Positions 1 through 11,145 of a stretch of 64,000 nucleotides of DNA are shown in pieces. The notes below the pieces were generated by a model. It saw nothing but the letters and a program-made list of their open reading frames with translations. It searched no databases and was not told the DNA's origin. Within the stretch, counting starts at the first letter, position 1; every line of letters begins with the position of its first letter. Both the position numbers and the translations under genes were made by a program. Source of the stretch: Phyto melanocephala (taxonomy: Eukaryota > Arthropoda > Insecta > Diptera > Rhinophoridae); contig OW799235.1 in the NCBI GenBank assembly GCA_941918925.1, positions 35,577,201 through 35,641,200 of the forward strand. The letters are read 5' to 3'.

Positions 1-1015
1 ACAATAAAGCAACAGTTAAACAGCTACAGCAATCATTTGTCTATCGGCATCAACAGCAGCAACTGCAACTAGAAGCACAACAACAAAAATATCAACTTGA
101 AACAACAGTTAAAGAATATCAATTACATACAAAGAAACAGTTACAAGCCACAAAAACGATTGTTACTGCTACACCAACTACGTGCAACAAAAAGTTGAAG
201 AAAAGTAAAAAATTTGCATCACCCTCTTCATCATCATCCTCATTATCTACTACCTCGTCTCAATCATCGTCGGGCTGTTCGAGTAACAGCAGCGACTCAT
301 CAACGTTGTCAGCAAAAACCACAAAAACGAGTTCATCATCAGCTTCTGCTACATCGACCGCATCTCCAACAACATTTACATTTAAAGAGCATCTGCTTAG
401 TCGTGGTCTACTGTCGGCAACACCATTTTCGTTTATGAAAACGAAAAAGTCAAAAGCAACTGCAAAAGCAGCAGCCGCCGCAGACGCAGCAGCAGCAGCA
501 AAAACTTTAGAGATTAGAAAAACTTCTAAACGTTTGTTTGAGTTCGAAGGCAAGCCGGTCTTGAGCAACAATAATAAAAATCAACACAATTGCAATACCG
601 GTGCTGCAATAACAGAAACTAAGTCAACAACTCCAGCAACACGTACGGGTTATTTTTCCAATATTTTAAATAGTAGCAATACCAAAAATCTTAATAACAA
701 CTACAACAATTATATTAAATCATCTACAACAGACAAAAGTAGGTCTGTCACTCCAACACTACCTCCACCAGTTTCGTCCTCATCTTCATCTCTATCGCCC
801 ATATCATCATCAGTTAACGCAACAACCACTGTTTGTGTAGTTGCTCCTCACTCGTTATTGGTAGGAGTTGCTTCGCCGCTTATTGCCACAACAACATCAA
901 TGTCACCCACCTCACAGACACCACCGTCATCACGTACCTCGCTTTTCGATTCCTGTCATCGTAAAATACGTTTAATTGGCGGTGGTCCGGTTGCATTTCT
1001 GGGCGGTTTAGTTGC
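1..1015 (+). CDS. Partial coding exon of an unrecognised Ser/Thr/Gln/Ala-rich protein
   Basis: One frame (codons starting at base 3) is open from the window edge to the donor at 1016, about 337 codons, so the true start lies upstream. The N-terminal ~60 residues visible are Gln-rich (QQQQLQLEAQQQK). A Ser/Thr-rich tract with two short poly-Ala runs follows, then a more complex stretch (PFTFKEHLLSRGLLSATPFS and SKRLFEFEGKPV), an Asn-rich tract, Pro/Ser runs, and a final basic-to-hydrophobic segment (CHRKIRLIGGGPVAFLGG). The last codon is split after GC, so the next exon must supply its third base. Long single-residue tracts are typical of fly neuronal or regulatory proteins, but I recognise no domain and assign no function. 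The final hydrophobic stretch could begin a membrane segment completed in the next exon. I am confident this is coding; its identity is unknown. Confidence 0.8.
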
Positions 1016-1021
1016 GTAAGT
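1016..1021 (+). other. 5' splice donor of the exon at 1-1015
   Basis: The sequence TTGC|GTAAGT matches the fly donor consensus and lies one base before the in-frame stop TAA at 1017-1019. Read without splicing, the protein would end at the donor itself, which is what exon read-through looks like. No convincing acceptor plus coding exon was identified downstream on this strand, so the intron may run past the window end. Confidence 0.75.
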
Positions 1022-1364
1022 TTTTTGTTGAATTTTTTTATTTATTTTATTTATATACATATGTGTGAATGTACATATATGTATGTATGTATATGCATAT
1101 GCATTTATATATATTTTATTTATTTTTTTTTCAATCTGAACTTTTTTTATTTATTTATTTTAAATTCTATTTTTTGAATATTGTTCCGCGTGGAAATTGA
1201 CCGACAAATCCTTTTAAAAAATACTTTCTTTGTATGCAGTAAATTTGACTTTTTAAGATTGTGTATAAGAGGTTTTAAGTTCTAATTAAAGTTGTTACCA
1301 AAAATCGTTTCTTAAATCGCTTATAGAGCGCATGCTTTTTATATGATGAAATAATACATACCGT

Positions 1365-1592
1365 TGGTCACAAGTAAAAAGACCCTAACTCAAATAATTG
1401 TAACTTTGCAGGGGAAGTTAAAAACGTAATAGAAACTGTATTATCATAATGTTACTTATTTTGCAAAAATGCTTGTAAAAATGTTATTATTGATACTATT
1501 GCAAATACTCCTATTTGTGTAAAATTTATTGGAATCGCTGTTAAACTCAATTAGGAAAAAAAAACAAGTTAGGGCCTTTTTACTTGTGACCA
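1365..1592. mobile_element. Short MITE with ~27-bp terminal inverted repeats
   Basis: The left end begins TGGTCACAAGTAAAAAGACC. The right end, read on the minus strand, is the same apart from one change (ATGGTCACAAGTAAAAAGGC), and the match continues through CCTAACT. The interior is AT-rich with no coding capacity. Target-site duplication is unclear, so superfamily is not assigned. It abuts the outer element that starts near 1606. Confidence 0.6.
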
Positions 1593-2240
1593 TCGATACA
1601 TACTTTAAGCTGGAGTTACATACCATGCGTTCTATCCGTTGTTCCGTTTTATGCATCAGTCAAAAAGTAGAATCAGTGTAATTGTATGTGACAAGTTACA
1701 CGGCAAAACGCATAGAATGCATAAACGTATCAACGCAGCAAAGTAGGTTTACTTTCTACTTTTGTATCCGTCGCATAAAAGGTGAATAAATGTCAGCTGT
1801 TGTTGATAGCCATGGATGACAAATAATATTTTTTTGTCGATGTTATCGATAAATCTGATTGTGTGGTGGATTTATTTATTTCATTTTTTTGTATTAAAAA
1901 ATGTTTTTAATAAAAGAAAAAGCATTCGAAATAAAGTTTACAATTACTTTTAAGAAGCACATACATAAAAACTAATTTTAAACACAATTTTTTCATTACC
2001 AAAATTTTTATTCTACTTATCGATAACTATTATGTGCTGAGTGCCATCTCTGTTTATTATTAAAAGAAAACAAGTGCAATGGAGGAGATGCTTATTGATG
2101 CTTGTGTTATTTTTGAACTTTTTGTAGCACAAAATATCATGTACATAAACTAAATGAATTCCATAAATGCCCTTAAATTGTCAATTTTACTTTCCATTTT
2201 GGCAAAATTGTTTTTAGTTAATAAAAATATAAACACAACA

Positions 2241-3646
2241 TAGGGTTACCATATTTGAAAAGTGAAAAAAGTACATTGAGGGGGAAAAACAGTACATTTT
2301 GATTTTGATAACATAACTTTTACTTCAATATATCACATTTTTATTTAAAAAAAGTTAAGAAGAAACATAAAAACATGTAAAAACGTGGTCAAAACACTAA
2401 TTAAACGTGCGTTTTTCGATTTTAATATTGATATTAGTTTGAATAAACGAATTACCAATGCGCTAAGATTTTTGACTATATTTCAGAACTATGCACTATA
2501 TTTTCAAACTTTATTTTGAAAATGATCTAATGTATTTTAAAAGTTATTAATTATATTTCAAAAATAGTAAATAGAATTTCGAAATTGGTAATTGAATTTC
2601 AAAAACTACGAGTTGAATTTTGAAATTTTCTATAATATGTAAATTCAATGGATTTGTTTCTTCAAATTACAATAATATTCCATTTATTCTTTTGGAATAC
2701 TATTTATAACGTAAAAAATATCACAAGTTGTAATTGACTAATTATCAATTCTTAAGTAGACTTAGAGCCATTATTACAACTTCCCGTTAGCTAAAGGCAG
2801 AATTTTGTTTGGCAGATAAATGGCTTTGCATTATAAACCCTTAATTTATTATTTTTTTATTCATTAAATATTATTAAAATTAATAATAATAACAATAAAA
2901 AAATGGAAGATGTAATAATGCAAAGCTATTTATCGAACAGACAAAATCCTACCTTTAACTAAAGACAAGTTGTAATAATGGCACTTAATCTATCACGCAT
3001 AGAAATTGTTATTGAACTTAAAATCAATATTTACCAATATTTAAGAAAATAATATTTAGGCTCAACAAAAAGAAAACATTTCTTGTTAAAGTTGACTATA
3101 ATATTATTTTTAATAATTTTTTTGAAGTTTATTTTAAAGACAATAACAATTTTTATGAACAATAAAGTAAAGTCTACTTTAAAATTGATAATTTGTCAAT
3201 TAAAATTGATATTTTTAAGTTATATATAGTAATCCAAATGTACTAATTAAATATTGTTAAAAAAATTCTAAAAAAAATCAATTGAATTTTTAAAATGAAT
3301 ACATTTGATAATTTTTAAAATTCAATACATAATTATACAACACAAATAGAGGTGGTATAGTTATATAAAAGAAAATAATTTATGCTTACAAAAAAAGTTA
3401 ATTCAAAAAGAAATTATAAATATTTATCCCTTTTTGTACACATTTAACAATAAAATTTTTTTCTATTTCATTCTTCAAAAAATTAAAAAATTCAATACAT
3501 GTACATATATCCAAAAACAGTACAAAAACAGTACAAATATAAAAAAACAGTACTTTTTCGTAATGTTTTAGGTATTGTGAATATAACAGTAGACATTACA
3601 AAAAACAGTACATGTACTGTTTAAAACAGTACGAATGGCAACCCTA
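2241..3646. mobile_element. Non-autonomous hAT-like element with perfect 8-bp TSD
   Basis: The ends are TAGGGTTACCAT and, on the minus strand, TAGGGTTGCCAT. Identical 8-bp direct repeats ACACAACA flank it at 2233-2240 and 3647-3654, the duplication length of hAT elements. Near both ends the motif AACAGTAC recurs many times (around 2290, 3518-3555, 3604-3632), like subterminal transposase-binding repeats of hAT elements. The interior is AT-rich and lacks an ORF. It contains the smaller MITE at 2765-2984. Confidence 0.75.
2765..2984. mobile_element. Long-TIR MITE with TTA duplication (PIF/Harbinger-like)
   Basis: Arms of roughly 90 bp form an imperfect inverted repeat (GCCATTATTACAACTT on both ends, continuing through GCTTTGCATTAT). 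TTA flanks at 2762-2764 and 2985-2987 fit the 3-bp duplications of PIF/Harbinger elements. It sits inside the hAT at 2241-3646 and so inserted after it. No coding capacity. Confidence 0.6.
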
Positions 3647-3782
3647 ACACAACAGCTGATTAAAACATAAGAGTTGATGCATAAAACGCATTGTGTGTAA
3701 CTTGAGTTTAGAAACGTATAAAAAGGTGAAAAAGTATCAAACGCAACAACGCATGAACGGATGGTATGTAACTCCACCTTTA

Positions 3783-4928
3783 TAGCGCTTTTGTATACAA
3801 ATATGTTTAACATTTCTAAAGATCATCTAGTTCAGTTACCCTTTTCTACGATAAGGCGTCTAAAAAGTATTTATAATAAAAAAAAAAAATTTAAACTCCT
3901 ACCTCCGTAGTAATAATTGTTTTAATAAATAAAAATGTTCGTGCTTTTCTACCTAATGAGAAGTAACCAATTTTTAGCCTAGAAATGTCGTCCGATTTCA
4001 GCTTAAGTAAGTTATTAGCTGGCTAGGTAAATGATTCCACCATGAATTTTTACCACTAGTGTAAACTAGAAAATACTATCGGATTCATATTATGGGAGTC
4101 GGTTGGCTAGTTGATAGGCAATGATGGCTTGTTATGACTGTATTTCACGCGCCTATTTTATTCACCTAATGTTTACTCTTATTTCTCATACTAATTATTC
4201 CTTTCTTACTTTTGGCTTCATTTATTAAATAAACATACAATGGCGGTAAGAGGTCTCCGACGGTAGTTGTGGAAAGTGTTTTTCTATCAACTTTATATTC
4301 CTACCTACTACCCAACTAACGCCTTATGTCATGTTAACATTAATTTTAAACCTATAAATGTTTTGCCGGTTTGGGTTTTTCGATTCTCAAAGGTTTGTCT
4401 TGATTATGATTATTTTTGATTATATTGTCTTATATTTTAAATTGTCTCCTCCAGAAACTGACAATCGACCAATATTTTCGTATAGGAAGCCGGAATTTCC
4501 GTATTCGAATCCTTATATAAAATTCGGGCAACTGTAACTCCGTACAGTTAGCCGACGCCACGCAATTAACAAATGCAAAAGTGAAACGCAAAACTCTCGA
4601 AGTCGGATTAAAGAGACGGCCTTATTGTCCTTATTCGACAACGATAATGACAATGACGCGCGAGCTCTTGACCCGACCAGAGCTGAAGTACGACTGCGTA
4701 AAGTTATTAATTGATTTTAACAACCTAAAAAACCAATTGATTTTACGGAGTTACAGATGCCGTTTGGTTTTTTTCTGATGGTAAAAAATCGGTATATGTA
4801 TTAAGTTTTGTTGAATTAAAAGAAAAAAACAAAAAATACTTTTTTTAAGACGTCAGTTAACTCTTAAACTTCTCCAACGCTCTTGTCGAATTATTAATTA
4901 TGTTGAAAGTGTTATAATTACGCCTTAT
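3783..4928. other. Non-coding stretch with one short segment repeated near 28.3 kb
   Basis: No gene is supported. A short reading frame at 4581-4778 (+) encodes MTRELLTRPELKYDC, and a diverged counterpart lies at about 28320-28470 (MTRKLLT, stop, PELYYNC). The ~140-bp match suggests an unidentified dispersed repeat with former coding content. A TATATAAAA-like motif at about 4513 precedes it. Confidence 0.35.
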
Positions 4929-5049
4929 TGTCAGTGGCGTTGTCGTGTCGTTTTTGTCGCGAAAACGACAGAAATACGACAAGGTCTCATTCATTTTATA
5001 TTGTCGTTAATATTACACGGTACCAAAAAACACGACAACGTCACTGACA
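4929..5049. mobile_element. 121-bp hairpin MITE
   Basis: The left end TGTCAGTGGCGTTGTCGTG is repeated inverted at the right end with one mismatch (CACGACAACGTCACTGACA). Further GTCGTTTT/AAAACGAC repeats lie inside, so the whole unit can fold as a hairpin. It has no coding capacity. The superfamily is not clear. Confidence 0.6.
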
Positions 5050-5169
5050 CTAAGGCTGATAACACTGCTCTACAAAAAATCATTTTTTGTCTTTCCATTA
5101 ATTAAAACTATGTGGACAATATGGATTTTGATGCGCTGAACTCAAATCCTTTGTCGGTTTTTTTCCATC

Positions 5170-6215
5170 AGATCGAGATTTTTTTTTATGGGCGTGGCAA
5201 ATTTTTCCCCTGAAATACCGAAATACCTGATAATACCCTTCAATATGATACATAGGCATAGTCAAACCCTTTCATTTTATAGCTGTATTACTAGATTTAA
5301 GAAAAAAAATAACCGCCATATTTTCGGATGCCATCTTGAATTTTGTTTTATTGTTTACTGTATTATATTGGGTTAACTATTTCATTTGATGCCAATATTG
5401 TGGGGGTTGTAGGTAATTACTATTTTTTACTCATATTGGCGCCATTTTTTTTTCGCACGCCATCTTAAAAGTTACACTTTTTATAGTTTTTTTTTTGTAT
5501 TCTTCTGGTCAAGCCCAATATTAAGGGGTTGAAGGCAGTAAATGTAAACCAAATATAAATTTATTTTACGCCATTTTGTGGTGGCGGCCATCATGATTAT
5601 TAATTTTTCAAGAACTTTGATTTGATACCCATATTCCTCCTCTCACTTGGCAAGAAGCTACAAAATTTATTTTTGTTTATAAGTTTTAGGATAAATATCA
5701 AAGTAGTTTGGTTATGGTGCTTATATCTCAGTTAGTTTCAAAACGATATTTTAGTTTTTTCACAGGAATAATTATCCAGACTACGGTGTCACTAGCGTAT
5801 CCAAAAAAAAAAAAAAAAATTGGAAGCTTAAGAAACTTGATTTAATAAAAAAAATATTATTTTAAAATGATTTTTGCCTATAACTTTGCTGGTAATTGAT
5901 CGATTTGTCCAAATTTTTAATATATATAGTAACAAACGAGTCTTTCAATTGTCCTTGTACTGAAAAATATTAATTTTGGTGGTAAAAATAAAAGTGCTGG
6001 TTTTCAATAGCGATTCATTCTCGAATATTTTCAAAAGATCAATACCAACATGTGGGGGCTTTGAAAAGTTGATTATAATCAACACGCGGGCAGACGGATA
6101 TTGGACAATCGACTCTTCTCTTAATAAGCTTCTTGGGGTAGGAAATAAATATTGTAGAAATAACAAACGGAATGCAATTCTTGACACCAAAGGTGAAGTG
6201 TATAATATACAGTTT
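5170..6215 (-). mobile_element. Degraded INE-1-like (Helentron-type) copy
   Basis: The right part (about 5980-6215) matches the 5' region of other copies in the window in reverse: a CGGGCAGACGG tract, AATCGACTC, GAAATTGTAG-like text, AACGGAATG and GGTGAAGTGTATA. The left part holds diverged versions of the element body with repeated GCCATxTT motifs. The 3' hairpin is not recognisable, so the left limit is approximate. Two overlapping ORFs of 90-106 codons here are chance frames. Confidence 0.55.
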
Positions 6216-7360
6216 GTATATCTAAGAAAACGTCTGATAAACAAGTAGTTACATTTCATATACATACATACTGTTTGTTAATTTAATAGTGTTTTTACTA
6301 CAGTCTTTACCAAGTTTTTGCTTTGCTTATTAATCTGACATTAAAAATTTCTCAGTTTGTTGCAACTCCTGGCTGACTGCAATAAAGATGTAGTAAAAAT
6401 AAATATTTTTTATTTTATTTTACTTTGAAAATTTCTATAGCCTTAAAGTATTACCATCATTTCTTATTTCTTTATTCGACAGACAATTGACTATAAAATG
6501 CTTTACATTGTTTTCTATTGCCTTAAGATGTGAATCTCTTAAAATGTTTTATTATTAATTGTTGTACTTTGCTTCTACAGTATGACATATTATTCAAAAA
6601 CATTTTATTATTTACTTTTGTTTTTATGTATTTTGTGTCGTACCAAATTACTGGTTATATTTTATTACATTTTGGTGTCACCCAAATGTCGTTTAGGAGT
6701 TGCCAACATCGAACATCGAAAACGTCACAACAATGTTTGTCAAAAATAGCACAGCCACCACCTACACTCGCTGTTAAATTATTGTCATGAGTTAAACAAA
6801 CTGGTTAAACATGCAAACATGCCACACATTCAATATGGACTATTTTGCTTAACCTATTTATTATAATTATTATTAGTGTAAATAAAATTTATCTTTCGGA
6901 ACAAAAAAAAAAACAAGTTTTTATTTTTGAAATAATTTGTTTTCTTGTATTTTCTTAAAGAAACGCAAAAAGACAACATTTATAAATTTTATAGGCAAGT
7001 ATTAAAGTTTGTAACTGTGTAACTGAATTGTGAGGTTTTTTTAATTTTTGAAAAAAAAAAACAATGTTTAGCATTGTTGTTGCTTTCATGATATTTGTGT
7101 GTATGTATGTATGTATTACGTTTTAATTTTCAATTTGAAAACATTTGTTTTGTTTTGATTTCATTTTATTTATTACTTTTTGTTTGCAAATGTTTTATGT
7201 TGTCTTTATTTCGAAAGACTTCACGTATAATCCCTTTAAATAAATCTTGTTCATGTGAATTTTGGACAAATCGTGTGACATGGTAAAATATCACTTTACA
7301 TTGATGTACTATTTTACCCTTAACTTTTTTATGTTGAACAAATTAAGAAACAAAAAACTG
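6216..7360. other. AT-rich stretch without a supported gene
   Basis: I see no TIRs, transposase similarity or conserved exon. An ORF at 6530-6790 (+) has low-complexity hydrophobic content followed by a more balanced tail; splice sites are not convincing and I do not call it. Confidence 0.4.
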
Positions 7361-7362
7361 TA

Positions 7363-7430
7363 TACATACATACATACATACATACATACATACATACATA
7401 CATACATACATGCATACATACATACATATA
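7363..7430. repeat. (TACA)n microsatellite
   Basis: About 17 tandem TACA units with one G interruption near 7411. It creates long spurious ORFs on both strands (Tyr/Ile/His/Thr repeats on plus, Met/Tyr/Val/Cys repeats on minus). Confidence 0.95.
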
Positions 7431-7605
7431 TCGATGTACACAGAAAAAAAATAAATATGAAATTCAATTACGAAATTAATGTTATTAATTAAAATTTTTT
7501 TTGATTTTGCTCTAATCATCAAAACTATACTGCAGGCGGTCTGATGGTAGATTTTTATTTTTAAACTTAAATAAAACAATAGAATGGAAATGCGAATTTT
7601 ATTTT

Positions 7606-8912
7606 TTAAAGATTATGGTATGGTTCAATTGAGCTGATTTCTCGACGCTCGATGTTTTCTTTTAAAGCCACAAGAGATTGGGGATTGTCATTATAAAACC
7701 TTCCTTTGAGGTAGCCCCATAAAAAATCCATGGGAGTTAGATCGGGCAACCTCAGTGGCCATGGGATAACCCCAAAGCGACTGATCATTTTTGAGGGAAA
7801 TTTTCTGCAAGCAAATTCATCGAAGCCCTAGCTGTGTGTGTGTGGTAGCCCCCACCCTGTTGAAACCACGTAAGTGAAGAGTACGATGGATGAGCTCGCA
7901 GGTTTGGCAAAAATAATTTCGTAATCATGCGTCAATAAGGCACACCAAACAGTTACCCTGGGGCATTGCAATGGTTTTTGATGTTTCAATCGCGGGTTGT
8001 GGGTACTTGGAGACCAGTTACGGCAGTTTTGCTTGTTGACGTGGCCGTTTAAGTGAAACTGAGCCTCGTCGCTCCAAAAAAAGGCAATTTACAGTGCGAA
8101 AACGCTCCAACATCGTTTTACAAAAATGTTTGCGCCAATCTAAGTCACTTTCTTCTAGTTCTTGAACGATTTGAATTTTAAAAGGATACAACTTCAGATA
8201 ATTTTTTAACATTTCATGAATAATCGCTCTTGGAAGTCCCAACGAGGCTGATCTTTTCCGTATTAAAAATCGTGGATTTTTACGTAAACTGCTTTCAACC
8301 AGTTCAATGTTTTCGGGAGTCCTAATACTACATTTACACCTAAGCGAAATCTAGTAGATTTGATTTAAAATCTTTATTAAAATCTAAACCGTTTATACCA
8401 CTGTTTTTTGACATTTTGCAAGATTTCGTTTTCAAAATAATATACTTATTTACAAGGTGGTCTAAGAGGCTCTCTATGATCTACTTCTCCAAAATTCAAA
8501 CTCCATATAAAAGCAATGTAAACAATAAAGTACTTGTGCAATTGCAACCACCTTATATATTATGATTGAATTTTTCTGTGTGTAGCGTAGTATATTTTAG
8601 TACAATTTAATAAAAACCACAGTTGCATCACGAAGTAGTACTAGATTTTAAGTAGATTTTGCCAAAATCTAGTGGCGAAGTAGATTTCATTTTGTATGGG
8701 AAATCTGGTAGATTTCGCTCAGAATCCCTTAAGTACTAGATTTTGTGTTGGTGTAAATGTATTAAAGATCGACTGGGCCCTGGCCCTGGGATTTTCATAG
8801 CCGAAGCAATTGCGCGAAATCTCTGCGCCCACAAACGAATGAAATTTACACTCGGTCCATCACGTATTCGCCGAATACCGAACTTTAAACAAAATTGTCG
8901 AACTCGCGACAT
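7606..8912 (-). pseudogene. Mariner-type transposase relic split by a MITE
   Basis: The minus strand from ATG at 8912 gives MSRVRQFCLKFGIRRIRDG, an N-terminal start. After the insertion at 8331-8759 come a helix-turn-helix-like LYPFKIQIVQELEESDLDWR (near 8155), the first catalytic aspartate in SDEAQFHLNGHVNKQNCRNW (8035-8095), and a late block near 7700-7790 with LPDLTPMDF and LWGYLKGRFYNDNP. Several frameshifts separate these blocks. The second catalytic aspartate appears lost (the expected QQDG reads as QQGG). The arrangement matches insect mariner transposases of the DD41D type. TIRs were not found, so the element limits are unknown. Confidence 0.7.
8331..8759. mobile_element. 429-bp MITE inside a mariner transposase
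   Basis: The ends CATTTACACC and GGTGTAAATG form a 10-bp perfect inverted repeat, followed inward by matching AAATCTAGTA motifs and further GCGAAATCTA repeats. TA flanks at 8329-8330 and 8760-8761 are consistent with a TA duplication. The mariner transposase translation continues on either side, which marks this as a later insertion. Confidence 0.65.
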
Positions 8913-9764
8913 ATTTTTTTAAGTATTAGAAAAACATTAACAATAAGAATACAATCAATATACATATGTAGCTTGGTGCATCTTTTAAAGCAGAAAAAAT
9001 GGGCAGCATTGACCACCTAAATAGACAAATATTTTGTGACAAACAAATTTATATACACCAACTCCTTAAGAACAATTTTGCGGTAGCACATCACACGATC
9101 TTAATGGCCAATTTATCTTGAGAAAAAACTATGCGTTTAACTCTTTAATTCTTGCAGAATATCCCATATGGACACGTGCATGCAGTGTGATTTTTAAAAC
9201 GTAAAGATTTTAATGTAAATAGTTTTTTTCTTTGTTTTTCATAAAACTCCAAATCGAAATAAAAAACAAAATAATTAAACAAATTAAAAGTAGTATTCAA
9301 ATTTATAAATAAATCAATTATTCAATTCATTAAACATTGTTTAGGCAATAATTTTTCTCTGTGTATATAAATAATAAAAGAAAATGAGAAACAGGTTTTC
9401 CATCAAATTGAAATAAATTCATTAAAAAAATAATTGTAAATAAATATATTTTTCGTTTTACTAAAAAGCAATTAAATAAGTGTTTTTAAAGCATTAAATC
9501 CATTTATTACTTAAACAACCTAAAATTTACTCTGTATTTCGTTTAAAATTTAATCAACAAAGTTGAATAAACTTTTAAGCAAAAAAAAAAATATCTTGAA
9601 ACTGATTAAAACTTAAGCCTAAGTACATTAATGTAAAATAATACGTTTGATTGCAACACTTCAATTTAAAATGCTATTAGGGGTATTCTTTGCAGGTTCT
9701 GCGATTGACAAACTATTAATATTAAAAAGGAAAAAATATTGTATTAAAGTGTGTATTTGCTATA
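8913..9764. other. AT-rich stretch without a supported gene
   Basis: No ORF, TIR pair or conserved motif could be supported. It is flanked by two mariner elements. Confidence 0.4.
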
Positions 9765-9766
9765 TA

Positions 9767-10688
9767 TCGGGTGTCCCAACTAGAACGCAATTTTTAAATT
9801 TTAAATAAAACACAGATATTTAAAAAAAAAAATCGTGAAACTTGATTATATCGTAAAGTAGACAGAATGAGGTTATGTATGGAACAATATATCGTGCAGA
9901 TGGCCGCCGCGGCTTTGCTGGCACATACGCGATCTTTTAATGAAATTTTCAATGACCTTTTTGCATAAATGCTGCGGTATTTCATTAATGCAGTGTCCAA
10001 TTTCCTCTTTTAGGGCTTGAGTCGTCGTCGGCTTATTCGAGTAAACCATCGACTTCAAAAAACCCCAAAGAAAAAAATCTAAAGGTGTTAAATCATACGA
10101 TCTAGGCGGCCAATTCTGGTCTCCAAAACGCGAAATAACACGACCGGGAAATGACTGATGCAGCAATTGAATTGTTTCTCTGGCTGTATGACATGGGGCG
10201 CCATCTTGTTGAAACCACATGCCCTCCACATTCGTTTCTTCAATTCTAGGCAAGAAAAAACTGGTTATCATTTCACGATACCGAACACCATTGACTGTTT
10301 GCGCTTGACCTGCCTCATTTTCGTAAAAAAAAGGTCCAATGATTCCTCAAGCCCAAAAACCACACCACACAGTGACACGTTGAGGATGCACTTGCTTCTC
10401 GTGAATCTCTCGAGGATTTTCCTCACCCCAAATGCGACAATTCTGCCTATTGACATAGCCATCAAGATGGAAATGGGCCTCGTCACTGAAGATGATCTTA
10501 TCGGCCAAATCAGCATTTTCATTGGTAAAACAATTTCACAATAAGAATGCGTTGTTCATTCGTGTAGCGCTCCATTTTTACTAACCTCGTACCTTCTACT
10601 AGCAAACAATAACAATTGTTCAAATGTCAAACAATGGCACTTCGAATGGTGCCAAATTTAAGAATTGCGTTCTAGTTGGAACACCCGG
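9767..10688 (-). mobile_element. Mariner (DD41D type), internal-deletion derivative
   Basis: TIRs of 34 bp at 9767-9800 and 10655-10688 match at 31 positions (core CCAACTAGAACGCAATT) and are flanked by TA at 9765-9766 and 10689-10690. At 922 bp it is shorter than full mariners (about 1.3 kb). The intact-looking TIRs suggest relatively recent mobility by a transposase made elsewhere. The transposase remnant lies on the minus strand. Confidence 0.9.
9873..10575 (-). pseudogene. Mariner DD41D transposase with N-terminal internal deletion
   Basis: Translation starts at ATG 10575 with MERYTNEQRILIVKLFYQ, then jumps to NADLADKIIFSDEAHFHLDG, so the helix-turn-helix region is missing. It continues through CRIWGEENPREIHEK and VTVWCGFWA. 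A stop near 10347 follows, and then a frame open to the stop at 9873. Catalytic residues are visible: D in FSDEAHF, D in QQDGAPCHTA, and D in DLTPLDFFLWG, with 41 residues between the second and third. The C-terminus ends SRGGHLHDILFHT. The spacing fits the DD41D (rosa-like) mariner group. The deletion and stop make it non-functional. Confidence 0.88.
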
Positions 10689-10825
10689 TATAAAAAAATA
10701 ACTAAAACTAAAAATTTTGAAAATGTTTGTTTATCTTCCGGTTACAATTTGTTTTTGTCAGAGATAACTTAAGGGATTTAAAAAAGACAGATTGTTGTTG
10801 AAATTGATTTATAGTTTATTAATTA

Positions 10826-10992
10826 CTAGCGTGTGCCCGCGACTTTGTCTGCGTGGTTATCTGTATGAAAGATATAGCTTATGTGTTAGTCACCGTTACC
10901 ATCTATATCTGTGCCAAATTTCATTTAATTCCGTTTAGTCGTTTTTGCATGATTCAATAACAAACATCCAAACATTCACATTTATAATATTA
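10826..10992 (-). mobile_element. Short Helitron-like 3'-end repeat
   Basis: Read on the minus strand it ends ACAAAGTCGCGGGCACACG followed by CTAG|T, the terminal form of many arthropod Helitrons, and begins near TTAATATTATAAATGTGAAT. The middle has the familiar CGACTAAACGGAATT and AAATTTGGCACAGATATAGA motifs. It has no coding capacity and directly abuts the TIR of the next mariner. Confidence 0.6.
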
Positions 10993-11145
10993 AGGAATGA
11001 GTCAGATAAAACTTATGCACACTATTCCAATTAGAACTTACCTTGGTCCAACAAATAATTATTTTTTGAATGACGTTAGTTTTTAATAATATGAAAGATA
11101 TTACATTTTCTAAATCATTAGTTTTAAAATGTTATTTCTGTCAAA

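Larger units (their letters stand above)
1606..3782. mobile_element. Outer long-TIR DNA element interrupted by a hAT
   Basis: The left arm near 1606-1660 (TAAGCTGGAGTTACATACCA, then CGTTC and TTTTATGCAT) is matched in inverse orientation by the right arm near 3735-3782 (TGGTATGTAACTCCACC, preceded by GCATAAAACGCAT). A hAT-like insertion at 2241-3646 with a perfect 8-bp duplication splits it. Without that insertion the element would be about 760 bp. No transposase is visible. Exact ends and target duplication are uncertain. Confidence 0.5.

Noticed and set aside
260..571. Minus-strand ORF of 103 codons opposite the first exon
   Set aside because: It is the shadow of the Ser/Ala repeat codons of the plus-strand exon; its poly-Ala and Leu/Asp runs follow from those repeats.
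5945..6265. Overlapping ORFs of 90-106 codons on both strands
   Set aside because: They lie inside a degraded INE-1-like copy and have no recognisable domain.
6530..6790. Possible small coding exon (+)
   Set aside because: Mostly AT-rich hydrophobic low-complexity sequence, with no convincing splice sites or domain.
7262..7579. ORFs on both strands across the TACA microsatellite
   Set aside because: They encode only the repeat (Tyr/Ile/His/Thr or Met/Tyr/Val/Cys) plus AT-rich flanks.
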